64,000 bases of DNA from Apostichopus japonicus (taxonomy: Eukaryota > Echinodermata > Holothuroidea > Aspidochirotida > Stichopodidae). The translations under genes and the position numbers were made by a program. The stretch covers positions 19,585,501 to 19,649,500 of the forward strand of contig NC_092569.1 of NCBI RefSeq assembly GCF_037975245.1, written 5' to 3'. The notes under the pieces were generated by a model, which saw only the letters and a list, made by a program, of their open reading frames with translations, was not told the origin of the DNA and made no database searches. Of this stretch, positions 47,650 through 59,487 are shown piece by piece; the first letter of the stretch is position 1; every line of letters starts with the position of its first letter.

Positions 47650-50345
47650 GAAGTATTCAGGAATTCTGTGTACAATGTTTCAATACAATGTTTCTTTACC
47701 AGACAGTTCACAGTCGATGTACACTATTTGGATGGACATTGCATCGACAAAGAGATGTGCAAGGCAGATTTGCCTTGCTGCATTTGCGTGTGTGCTTTTT
47801 ACGTGCAAAGAAAACGGACACAGACCAAAGGTCAACAGAACCAAAAACAATCCCAGTCTGTATAACAACCACCAAAATCCCAACTGAAACCCACAAACAG
47901 AAATCTCTCACTAACCCACACATGTATATAACGTAGCGTTTAACGTGACGTGAAAAGGACACAGACCCAAAGGCCAACAGAACCAATACAATAAATCACT
48001 ACAAACCAGCCCCAAAAAGCAAACTGCAAACCACAAACAGAAAAAAAAACCACCAACCCATATATAATGTAACGGCCACACAAACCCCCACACCTAACAA
48101 CTAACTCACTCCAAATTTAATCCGGGGAACGCCGTCCCGATAGTAGACGACAGGCTTGCGCCAGCGTCTACGAAAGGGAGTGTCGTGAAGCCATGCATGG
48201 TCGGCCTCCATGCGCAACCTATGTCACTTTGCATGAGGGAGACGACAGCCTCGGCCCTCCAGACGTCCCCATCAAAAACTAGGCGGCATCTGCTGTTCCA
48301 GATGTGTCTCAACAACAGCAGATCCCTAACCCATGTTGGGCACACAGAGGGCAACAAACCATACAAAACAAAATCACTACTAATGGCCCACAGTGTGCAA
48401 CCAATAACACCAATAACGAAGGCGTGAAACCATCATTCCCACACCATCCGGACAAAGGGACACTCCAGCAAAAGGTGTTGCATAGTCTCGATGGCCTCAC
48501 AGCCCACATGTTGACAAATCCCATCACCTAATCGCCACCTGACTAGGTGAAAATGGTTAGTGATGAAGACCCCATGTACAATCCTCCATGCCAAGTCCCG
48601 GAGACGGCTATCTAGTGACTTACAACACACAGACCGCCACACATCTGGAGAGATGGCGGTTTGGCAACCCGACGGGCACACAGGCGCGGGCATTGAACAT
48701 AACACAGAGGGGGCCACGTTCAGCAGAACATCTGGCCCACCCTCCTCTTTGATTCTAAGAAGTGAGTCACCAGTCTGATTATACACCCCCGAAGGGCGTG
48801 TCGCATTTGGCCGGTTATTGGAAAAGGATCCAGACCAGTGGTGGCCAAAAAGAAACCCACACCAGAACCGAACAAAAAAGGCAAAGGGAAACGAAGGATT
48901 CTCAAACGCAACGAACACACCTTTCAAAAGAAGAAAGCGCAGTTTAGATGGTAGGTGGACAAGAGCCCACCGGTCAAGGGGGTCTTTTACAGAACGATCC
49001 TTTTGACAAGGTTTGGTTTGCGCTTTCCCCAAATGTAATAAAAAATGATCCACTCCAATTGCACCAAGGCATGATCCGGTGCAGCGATCACCGTACCAGG
49101 ATACCAAAGGAGAGGAACAATAAAACGATTAACAACTGTAACCTTCCCAGGGAGGGAGAGCCACCTCCGACTAAAAGTGTCGAGCCGTGCCCCACCTGGT
49201 CAGCCTTCTAGGCCCAAGTGGTGGCCTCGGGGCACCATAACCTAGCCAGATGCCATTTACCCTGATCATTACATCTGACCAAGTAGCATCGAACGGGAGG
49301 GATTGGCCGTGCCAACCTCCTAAACGCAGCCCTTTGGTCTTGGACTTGCTAAGACTGGCACAAGTAGCCTCTTGGAAGGTGGCCAAAACCTTCGATGAAG
49401 GCTTGAAGGAGGCGAGGTCCGACAAAATACAAGTGACGTCATCGGCATATTGCACGCTTGTAACTCTAGCCCCACCCGGTACATTGAAGGGTCGAAAACT
49501 TAAGCATCTGTCCAGCGAGGTACTAAGCGTTTTGCTGAAGAGAACATACAACAACGGGGAGAGGGGACAACCCTGATGGACTCCCGATTCGGGAAGGGAC
49601 CAGAATTAATCCGTTAACAGTGACTATGCTCGTGACGTCCTTATTTAGTAACGAGACCCAACGAATAAACACTGAGTTCAATCCGAAGGACTCTAAGGTT
49701 CTGAACAGAAAGTCGTGATCTACCATGTCAAAGGCCTTCTCCTGGTCCAAGGAGACCAGTGCACATGGCAAATCACGAAATTTAACAAACTCGATCAAGT
49801 CTCTCATCAACCAGAGGTTATGTTGAATACACTTGCCTCGCACAGCACAAGTCTGGAGAGGACCTACAATATCCGGCATCACATCCGCTAAGCGATTTCC
49901 TAATGCTTTGGCCAGGATTTTGTAGTCCACATTTAACAGCGTTATTGGACGCCTATTAGGGTCCAAAGGGTCTCCCGACTTTGGGAGGAGAACAATATTT
50001 CCAACCCGCTGTGTTTGGCTCATGTAATTCAACTGGAAAGAGGTAGCGAACACGTCTCTCAAGTCCCCACCGAGAACCTCCCACTGCAGAAGGTCCTATA
50101 GAACTCAGCAGGTAGGCCATCGGTACCGGGGAACTTTCCCTTCTTCATCGCTGCTACCGCTGTCCAGAGCTCACCAAGGGAGAGATTCGAACCCAAGCTA
50201 TCGTTTTTACGCTGAGGGGGGGTGGGGCAGGGAGTGGGGGCAGGGGGGTGGGGGAGGGGGGCCTTGTCTATACCAGACAACAAGTCTAACTGGAGATCCT
50301 CGCTAACAGCAGCCCTGGAGTACAAGTTCGAAAAGAACGACCCAA
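47650..50345 (-). mobile_element. Tx1/L1-type LINE fragment nested in the DNA transposon
   Basis: Reverse-transcriptase pieces on the - strand in several frames; no endonuclease or ORF1 remains, so it is 5' truncated near 50345. The probable 3' untranslated part (47800-48070) holds two copies of a roughly 130-bp repeat with GGACACAGACC and CCAACAGAACCAA. The ends are uncertain and no poly(A) tail is visible. GC content is clearly higher than the surroundings. Confidence 0.7.
48106..50325 (-). pseudogene. LINE reverse transcriptase with C-terminal zinc-binding region, broken
   Basis: In order on the - strand: MKKGKFPGTDGLPAEFYRTF (50180-50120), PKSGDPLDPNRRPITLLNVD and CALVSLDQEKAFDMVDHDFL (49980-49720), LLYVLFSK and VQYADDVTCIL with the catalytic YADD (49554-49420), then a zf-RVT-like segment with LAWRIVHGVF, GDGICQHVGCE and MQHLLLECP (48600-48440). 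Frames change at about 50060, 49530 and 49200. The QTCAVRGK and YADD forms resemble the Tx1/L1 group; the clade is inference. Confidence 0.75.
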
Positions 50346-50784
50346 ATACTTCAGATGACTAGTGACCAGACTTAGCGTGTGTTGTTAGCAGAATTGATAT
50401 TGTGTTTATGAAGGTTGCACAATCGTACAAATCTCCCAATAAGTCGGTATTCACATCTGGTCGGTTTTCCCTCAAGTTACCCTATTATATAGATTGACTC
50501 AATGTAATCAGTCTTACATGACACTCGCAACTTGTAACCATATAATATCGGGCTTTGCAACAGTATCCATCCACGGTCGGTCACACCTCAAAGTTCCCCA
50601 GTAAGTCCTAAGTCCTAAGTGGCTTCCTGAGCCAAAGTGACACAATTAGAATACCAGCCATAACATATAGTCAGGGTGCTAGCCTGGTTTCATTTACACG
50701 TTTGAGGACGGAAGGTTTGATGGTCCCGATCAGTAAAAGGCACAGGGGTCTGGGGAATGAATATATATGAAATTTTCTTTTTTC

Positions 50785-51145
50785 CAGGTGGCCATCTTGG
50801 ATTCTGGCCGCCATCTTGGAAGTGGGTTACCCAAGCAACATGCCATGGCCATCAACTGTTTCAGTGACCCCGGAAACACCTGAATTGACCCCTCATTTGT
50901 TCATCTCCGATTTTTACAGCCAGATATATTACATTTCCTTTTTTCTGGCGGCCATCTTGGATTTTGGCCGCCATCTTGGAAGTGGGTTACTCGAGCAACA
51001 TACCATGGCCATCATCTGTTTCAGTGACCCCGGAAACACCTGAATTGACCCCTCATTTGTTCGTCTCCGATTTTTACAGCCAGATATATGACATTTCCTT
51101 TTTTTCTGGCGGCCATCTTGGATTTTGGCCGCCATCTTGGAAAAT
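50785..51145. repeat. Right-terminal inverted copies of the same repeats
   Basis: Inverted repeats of the left array: GGCGGCCATCTTGG / GGCCGCCATCTTGG pairs at about 50790, 50947 and 51108. They make the element capable of a long fold-back. Confidence 0.9.
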
Positions 51146-54100
51146 CGGAGCCGATCAAGTGGGTTCCACGGATTAAATCAATAGATAGGTCGAAAAGAAA
51201 CTCCATGCCAAATTTGGTACTTTTGTCCAGCCGGTAACGTTAAGCCTAAAAATTGTTGCTAAGCCACCTGACTATAACTGATTGAGGTAGAGGCCTCAAC
51301 CTTCACCAGACGTAAACCTTTGTTTTTATATTAGGGTGGGGGGGGGGCGTAGCTGCCGTGTGATCAAACCGTTTCATATCAATTTAGGGGTAATGGGATC
51401 ATCGGACCCATATTTTGTTTTTGTATTTAGTCTTGAAAACTTTTGAGGCATATACTATTAATGTGGTCCACATCAGTAGCCCAATCAATTTTGCTTATAG
51501 ATACTTTGTGTGAGACGGTTAGAAAAATACCCAACAAAACCAGTTTTACCGATTGACGATCGAAGGTTGTCCCCGCCCCCTTTGCGCACGCCACTCTCCT
51601 TCATTGCCCCTACATTAGTAGTGAGCCTCTCCGTTCAGTATACATTCGGAGGAAGCTCATGGTTTATACTTTAAAGAAGACTTTATGATATTTGAGACGC
51701 CGCCGTCTGCTCCTCGCATCAGACATGCAAACTAGGCTCGTTTGAAACACCGAAGGGGGATGCTACTTATAAAGACTAGTGACGTTCACAAGTAGCTGAG
51801 AGAGGGGGGACATGGCTCAGTCAGGGATTTATAAAATCAGTGAGGAAAGAATCCGACCAATCCTCCATGTGCACCCCCTGAATAACGACCTCACACATTC
51901 CATTACTTCTCATTACATGGTATCGTTTACTCAATACAAGATATTTTAATTGGAACATATTTACAAATAAGTTTTTATGTTTAAAATATTAACTGGCAAT
52001 TTCTTTACTTTCAAACTTCGACGAAACAGTTCAATCTGACAAACAATTGGCAGAAAACGTGACGCATGTACAGAAACATCGAAAACCATAATTATTATTA
52101 TTATTATAATTGTAGTTATTCCTTATAAGATCCAGGATAGGTGAGTACATTTTTCCATTCTAATATTTCAGACTTTGTGGAATTTATTTTATTATAAAAT
52201 TGTGATTATTGTATAAATAATTTAACGGTAATTTTTACCTATTTCAATAAATTAAATGTTAAATATCATTTTACAATGTATAAAATAGAAGTAACAATTT
52301 TCTTCGGTGTGGTAGATTTTAAATCCTGTTAGTTTTTCTGCCTTTAAGTTGCATTTAAACTTTTTCAAATTTCATTAACTATTCTCAACAGGCTTGCTAA
52401 AAAAAAAACCCAGGCAAAAAACAAATGGGTTCCTAAAATGTAAATGTTTTAGTTTTCATCCCCAGCTCTAGGTAATATATTTTATTTTTTCAATATATTT
52501 TTATACATATTTTTTTCCATTAATTTCCAGACAAGAAAGCTATAATTAAAAAAAAAACACTTGTTATTTAAAGTGATGTGAAAAGTGTAAAGTATTTACT
52601 GTTGGCAGTTTTGTAGACAGTTGTCATCCCTCAATATAGGCAATGCACGAGAAATCAAAAAAACACTTCTACTTTTGTTTTATGGATTCCAGAAGTAAAA
52701 GCTAGACGTTACAAATACATGACATTTAAGTTTTGCCAACTTTTAATTAACATTTTTAGGGACTATTGTTCAGAAAACTTTCCTGATTATTCTTAAAAAA
52801 AAATCTGTATAATAAAAGAGACTGTACAATTCCACCCGCGTCGCAGACCGTCATTTAAGACAATATACAGACCGTAGCTATATTTATTCTCACAATAAGT
52901 TTGTGTGTTCCTATCTTGATGTCATATCCCAATAAAGGTCCACACTGGTAACATATGATTCAATTTGTAGATCTATTTCAATTGATTTCCAAAAATCTAA
53001 ATACAACTAAAACATTGTATTTAAAACTCGCTCTCGTTGGACAAGCAGTTGTACAATCTATCTCCAATAAAACAGCAAACTCAGTGCTGTTTGATATTCT
53101 CGAAAAATGAATTTCTATTCTTTTAAATTAACCGACTGTTCGTTAGGCTTTTTAAAGCTATATTATATATCTTTATCTTCATTGGAGTTCTGTTTAATAC
53201 AAGTTAAAGTATATTATTTGCGTTGATTGTTGCATTTTGAAGTCAATTTAATGATCTTTTAACTATTTATCAACTCTTATTGCGATTGATCATACAAAGA
53301 CATCTGTCTAGAGCCTGCTGCTATTTAACATTAAGAGTAAATAAAATCTCATCTCGTCCATTCTGAGAACTTTAAGTGCCTGTCATCATACTAAATTTAA
53401 GATTTACTTCTAACCAAACTCAGACGAAACTTAATTTAGTGAATCAACTTCAAACGACTTTGACTTTAGTATTATCGTAGTTTGGAATTAAAAAAATTCT
53501 ACTCAAAATGTTGCATTACTTTATAATTAGCGGGCATATATTCCTTCTGAACCAGTTAAAATCTCAAATTAAATGTTCCTTAACCTATGCTGTATATTAT
53601 GTCCATGAGATATGGTGGACATGGAGGCCAACCACTACAGAATACCAAACTGTTGTTTATATCTATAAGTCCCCTTTACCAACCAAAATATTCTCAAAGG
53701 GGAAGGGGACTAAACTCATATTAGCCAACATGTCTGACCCCGCCCCCCATAAATCCGAACACTGTCTACGGAACTGCTCCCGATTGACGCTGAAGGTAGG
53801 CACAAGACAACATAAAACATTTCCCCCCCCCCCTTTCTCACACACAAACACCTCCAATTGCGCCAATGATTTTCATGTGGTCGGCCTACATTTTTATTAC
53901 AGAGTCATTATGTAATATCTGAAATGCTGAAACAGTTTTACATGCGCATGCCGAATGCCAAATTAGTAGTTGGCCTACGTTTATATCACGAAATACAAAC
54001 TCAACATCCTCGGAGGAACTAAATGCGAGATATTGCAAGAAATCGTGTCAAGGAGAGGTGACGATAAATATTCATATAGAGATCCATTTCACCCAATATC

Positions 54101-55013
54101 ACTATTCCACACTCCATAAATGTAAGCTTCCTTTTATTTATTAACCACACATATTCGACAGGTGTGTATGTATCCAGACATATTACAATGATACATGAAA
54201 ACCAAATCTGTTATAATGTTATCCCTCAATAAAGAGTAATCATTTTAACTAAGATTGGTAAACTAAGATTTAACGTGAAATTTGAGGACGCCTAACTTTG
54301 TCAACCCATATAAACATTGTAACTCTTGAAGTTACGAATATTGACGTATTAATTGTTATAAGTAGATAGATAGTTTAAACCAGTGTGTAAATCAACAAGG
54401 ATTGGTAAGAATAATGATACAGTTACAGCACTGACTTGATCACTATGCAGCGTTAAAGAAGACACCGACTAAACCGTCATTATCTATCATTCTTTTTCTC
54501 GTTTGGGAGAGGTTTCCCCAGCCACAAGGCTGGCAGATTGATATCATCTAACTAAGGGATCTTTGTGCATCAGTTATTAATGGGTTTTATCCTTGTTAAT
54601 TACAATATTTATTTTCTGTAATGGAAATGGGGTTTTCAAATGCTGAATCTAAAATATTGAACCTATTATAAAACGTAGTGATCAAACAATTGTACGGCTT
54701 TAATTATCTTTGACGTTATGACCCTATAACGTAAGTTAGCTATAGCAGCCTCAACATTGGTTATGCACAGGAAGTACACACCACTCGATGATTTGACGTC
54801 CATCGGCCTGAGCAAGTTGTGTTTGAAAAAAGTCTGGCCAATATATGGTGACTATACCGATTGCATCACTATTATGGTGTTTTACATTAATAAGTACGAG
54901 TTAAACGTTTTAAGTGTGATTTATCAAAGCATTTTACAGAATTCCCCCAAATCACATGATTATTTTGTATTGTTACAAAAATAGGTGACATTTTTGTTTA
55001 ATCATAATTATAT

Positions 55014-56274
55014 TGTAGTGCATAATAAGCTACCGTAGATTACGGCTGTTAAGCGTCATGGCGATGAGTGCACATGAAGGCCTCGTGGGCCGGAAGTTGA
55101 GCTTCCGCGACTATTGTTTAACTTTGATCAGTAACATCCTGACACGTGCTGTGTGAAAGTTACGGCCAGCCTGCACTGATACGCAGGGTTAGGACACATC
55201 TGTTTTTGCAGCCGAAGAGAAAGGATCTTTATCAAAGTGGTCGTTATATATATAGATTAGAATTAGAATCGTCAAGTTGTGATTGAACTTTTGTCGTTTG
55301 TATAGTCAGTCAATTTCTCTGTGTTCGATTTGGGTAAACCAACTGTTAGTTAGCCCTAATAACTTTATATTCTGGAGTCGTTGTGCACCGTCGCCGTAGA
55401 AGTTTTGCCGTGAATCTAACAGGGCCTAGAGTAAGTACCAGTAATCAACCTATATATATAAATCGGTCGTATAGAGACCAGACGTTGAACACCTAAATTA
55501 ACGGTGACATTAATCAGGCAGAGTGTAACTCGACATCTGTCTGGCTGGGGATTAAATTATTCCGTATGAAGGGGGAAATTACATTTACATATTTCTGCTG
55601 GTATTCTGGACCTAACGGGAGGGCCTCTTTCATTTTTACGGAACCACATATTTTAGCTGCTGTTATATTCTAGATGTAGGGACCATCTTTCCACCCCATA
55701 CCCGCGGAATTGTCGGTAATTCGCCTAACAGCGGAACACAGGGCTATTCCGCCTACCCGCGGAATTGATGGTATTCCGCCTTACAGCGGGACAGAGGGTA
55801 TTCCGCCTAACAGCGGAACAAAGGGCTATTCCGCCTACCCGCGGAATTGACGGTATTCCGCCTAACAGCGGAACAGAGGCTATTCCGCCTACCCGCGGAA
55901 TTGAGTGGATTCCGCCGAACAACGGAAAGGAGGCTCGTTCCGCCTATTTTTTCGGAATATACTATTATACTGGTTTCTGGCGGAATTAGGAATATTCCGC
56001 AGGTCATATACTGGGACTCTACACCTGACTAGTTGTCATTAAGGTCCTACATTGTGTTGCATTGATGTTCCTTCATATATATACTTAATAAATGTATTCA
56101 GATGTTCATTTAATGCCCGTAGCATGAAACTGAAAGCAAGTCGTGTTGTAAATAGATTGTTTATACCTACGACCTTGTGTGCCTGAGTATTTATTTCAGA
56201 ACAGAACTCCGTTCCAGTGATCCTAGACTCCAGTCGAGACATGATCTCACACCACGGACGAGGTAGCGTTACAG
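55014..56274 (+). mobile_element. Candidate solo LTR
   Basis: A 1.26-kb insertion in the unit 4 flank. It starts TGTAGTGC and ends GCGTTACAG, with TATAT directly outside both ends (55009-55013 and 56275-56279). A TATATATA run at about 55246 and AATAAA at about 56088 fit an LTR promoter and poly(A) signal. The right end is one base off a canonical CA, and there is no internal retroviral coding, so this is a proposal. Confidence 0.4.
55695..55995. repeat. Palindromic TTCCGC...GCGGAA repeat cluster
   Basis: About ten short hairpins of two alternating kinds, ATTCCGCCTACCCGCGGAAT and ATTCCGCCTAACAGCGGAAC, spaced about 20-40 bases apart and decaying at the right edge. Both strands read through without stops in several frames, but the products are repeat translations. 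Confidence 0.85.
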
Positions 56275-56634
56275 TATATTACCTATGCCCTGACGAAGGT
56301 ACAACAAGACATGCCCACCTCCAATAAGTTTTAAATTAATCGGCTTTAGGTTAAGGAGAAGCAGACTACGTGGTACACAGGCACATAAAATCTCGCACAC
56401 GCATCACTATGGCACATCACTTCTCGACCTCTATCCCCAAAATGGTAAGTCCACTTTATTTGATTGTGTCACACTAAGAAGTCCCTCCTCTAATGCCTAC
56501 CCGTTTCAGTTACAAATTCTGCTACAACTTTTATTTAGGCACCCTTCAAAATCCCATTTTCCGACAAAATGTGACATAAAGATAGTATACCCTCCTGAAC
56601 TCCCTCTTTCCCCTCCCCTCGTGCCCCTTTCCTT

Positions 56635-56636
<2 letters not shown>

Positions 56637-56708
<72 letters not shown>

Positions 56709-56758
56709 TATATAAATATATATATATATATATTAATATATATATTTATATATAATAA
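56637..56758. repeat. (AT)n/(TA)n microsatellite
   Basis: A nearly pure AT tract of about 65 bp, followed by an imperfect ATATATA/TAATATA tract. It marks the end of recognisable unit 4 homology. Confidence 0.95.
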
Positions 56759-58471
56759 TACATATCAGCAAATATTCGACATTCTGTAAGTTAACATTGT
56801 TTTTTGTCTAAACATTTTAAGAAAAGTCAACCAGGAAAGAACCTGGCTACGAAAACAAAACAACGAACCGAACCAACTGATCCACTTTCAACCTCAGTCC
56901 CATTACGCCGAGACTGTGAGGTGTGCATTACGATTCCTCTAGAGGGAACATAATGCACCACATGCTCTAAGACAAAATGCTGAGAAGATCTTTGTTGTGT
57001 AATAAACAATACATGTTGCTGTCGTCAGTCCCGAATTGATGTTGAATAAACCAGCCTATATCGTCACGAGGCATCTCTCACACATAATGTAACACAAAAT
57101 TAGCTTACTGAAAAAATGGTAAGTGCAAATTAATTTGATTTAATGCCAGGATTTTGATCAAATATTAAAATTCTGAAATAACTGTCATTAAGATATCAGA
57201 TAGGCTGTATGCCTTGCATTACTTTAGCTCTCACAAACGCATCTCAGATACGTAAAAGATTGACTCCTATCGGTTGGTTAACGGTTGGAAATGGAATAGC
57301 TAAAATGACCTAATTTGTGCTTTGTTATCATAATCATTGTCAGGTATCATCATTGCTTTTTCTGCCTTAATGTGAAAGCACAATTTAAAACATATGGTTG
57401 TGAAAATAAGTAGGATTGAAGGTGATATAAACTATTTTAGAAAGTATTTAGTTCTATGTTGATATTACTCCTTGTGAGATGCCTCTGTTTACATACAAAT
57501 AGATGGCAGTATTTACATTTACAGTACTATCAGAATACATGTTCATACGTTTCGTTTCTGTTGATGTTTGTTGTGATTATAATCAAAGACATTACAGAGA
57601 CATCAGCTATCATGTATGGTTGGTAGGATATGTTAGTTTAAAACTTCTATCTATGTTTTGAGGCCTTGAAAGTGACTAGTTTAGTGTGTTATTCAATGGA
57701 ACGATTAATTGATGTACACCATCTATACCGTAGTTCGACTACACTGTCTGTCGGTCTACTGCGTATATATAAACCGTTTATAGTGTAATAGTTTGTGGAC
57801 CTTCCTATATCTAACTATTGATCAAAGTCCCTGGTTTATGGAGGAAGTACACAAGAACTGTTGCGACTATCGTTTCAGAAGTCGTATCAGATAAAGTATG
57901 CAATCATTGTAGTGTACGCATGTACTATGTACATCTGAGATGTATCAAGCAACCCGATCGTCTTTCCGGTAAAAAATACTACACGTAATTATATCACTTT
58001 TTGTTGAGTATTTCAGTTATGGAACATAACCTGAAGCAAAACATGAATTAAAAAAACATTACACTTAATCTGAAACTATAAATGTTTGGAAATCAAGTTT
58101 AATATATATACTTGAACTTATCAGGCACAAGATATGGTCAGCTCATTTTAAAGAATGCTTGTGCCATGGTTAGTTCTTTACATAACCTGAAGATAAAATG
58201 ATCGAAAAATGTTTATTCTACTATCTTGACATTTATCAGACAGTAGATACGGTTTGTTGTTGTTCTTGTTGTGGTAAAGAATGAACCAGCCATGATTTCT
58301 TCTTTTCGATTTTAAGTCATTAACATATGGTTTATTTTTGGTATATATATCCCCCTGTAAGTTTTGCAAAGCCCTGATGTGAAATTTTGATCATTATTGT
58401 AAATCGTTGCTTAATGATTTTCAGTATTTATGTTGCATACCCTTTCTGTTGTTACTAAATGTAGCACAGTA
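56759..58471. other. Non-coding spacer right of unit 4
   Basis: AT-rich sequence with only short open frames. I see no match to the other units and no motif I can name. Confidence 0.4.
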
Positions 58472-58489
58472 CACTGAAAACTTAAATTG

Positions 58490-58862
58490 GTTCACCGACT
58501 AACATAACATTAGTCCATCTGGTGCCTCTCCCGACTAACATAGCCTTGGTCAGTTGCTATACCGACTAATTTATTCCTTAGTCAGTTGGATTTCTTAGTC
58601 GGTCATCTTAGTCCGTCAGCTTAGTCGATCAACAATTTCTCAGTCGGTAAATGTATATTAGTCAGTTACATTAGTTGGTGACATTAGTCGGTCTTTACCG
58701 ACTAATTTATATGAGCCACCGACTAGTTTATAGCAGGTTTTACATTAGTCAGGATGGTGCCTCTCCCGACTAACCTTTCTTAGTCCGTATCGACTGACTA
58801 GTTGCACCGACTAGATTCACTGAAAGAATTAAACCCGACTAGTTTCAATGACTAGCATCACT
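58490..58862. repeat. Left subterminal GACTAA/TTAGTC repeats
   Basis: More than fifteen copies of CGACTAA, TTAGTCGG and close variants on both strands. GGTGCCTCTCCCGACTAAC occurs twice (58519, 58755). CACTGAAAG also recurs at 58818 and 58859. Confidence 0.85.
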
Positions 58863-59487
58863 GAAAGAAAAGAGAGAAGAAGAAACACAAATAATGTTTA
58901 CGTTGGCAGTATTTATTTCTGATAAAACTTCTGATGTCTACAAAAGGCTGACTTTCGACAGATAGAGAAGAAATCACTGTAAATAAAATCTGAAAATCTG
59001 ATTTTTTTCCAACAAAGTTAAGACAAGTTAATGGATCAAACATGAATCGCAAAAGTATAGCACTGCACAATAATGCAAAGTTGAATCTTGGGCAAGGGTT
59101 CCTCATGACTTTCCTTTTAAAGTGGTACCCCAAATCGACACCAGTTAAGTCTTCACGAACAAAGAGTGTTTCTCTTAACTACAAATGGCCTCCCACTTGT
59201 CTTCAGGAAGCCAAAATCTGCACCATTATTGACCTGTGAACAGAAAATATGATATACGTGTAAGCACAGATACAGATATAGCACATGATAACTCACATTA
59301 TCATAAACATACATTTACATTAAAATTTTATAACATATTGGGAGGTATACATTTAAATCTAGGTCCCTCAAATTATAAGCCAGGAATAGCAGCTTTACCA
59401 AATTATTATTAGCTTTGCACAGCATAACACCAAGTTATTTCTCAAAGCTTAATAATTATGGTAATCATATTAATAATGATCCCAATA

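Larger units (their letters stand above)
46444..51274. mobile_element. DNA transposon with long terminal inverted repeats, TAA target duplication
   Basis: The ends are inverted: TAGTCAGGTGGCTTAGCAA at 46444 and its complement ending at 51274. Similarity continues inward through AAAAGTACCAAATTTGGCAT and into repeat arrays, so each inverted repeat is several hundred bases. TAA flanks both sides (46441-46443, 51275-51277), and block A shows the single-TAA empty site at 16909-16918 (TTCTAACTGATTG). A 3-bp TWA target fits the PIF/Harbinger superfamily. No transposase is recognisable, so it is a non-autonomous copy; the superfamily is inference. Confidence 0.8.
34231..53600 (+). repeat. Duplicated block B (unit 3 plus 5' part of unit 4)
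   Basis: Tandem direct partner of block A. It includes unit 3 and its 3' flank, an inserted TIR transposon, then 51278-53600, which matches 16914-19535. About 350 bases around exon 1 are missing at 52127-52140: the text jumps from the counterpart of 17783 to that of about 18126. Confidence 0.85.
51278..56640 (+). pseudogene. Unit 4: FReD unit with gene body deleted
   Basis: 51278-53600 matches the unit 2 leader and intron 1 start (16914-19535). At about 53600 the text switches to the counterpart of the unit 1 3' flank (from about 10212 on). Everything from the alternative first exon through exon 8 is gone, and so is exon 1. The 3' flank continues to about 56640, interrupted by an insertion at 55014-56274. 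No coding exon remains. Confidence 0.75.

Noticed and set aside
48560-49211. Several + strand frames of 60-90 residues
   Set aside because: They are antisense to the reverse-transcriptase remains, which carry the recognisable motifs.
55725-56007. Overlapping frames with RRN/GGI repeats
   Set aside because: Translations of the hairpin repeats; both strands are open for the same reason.
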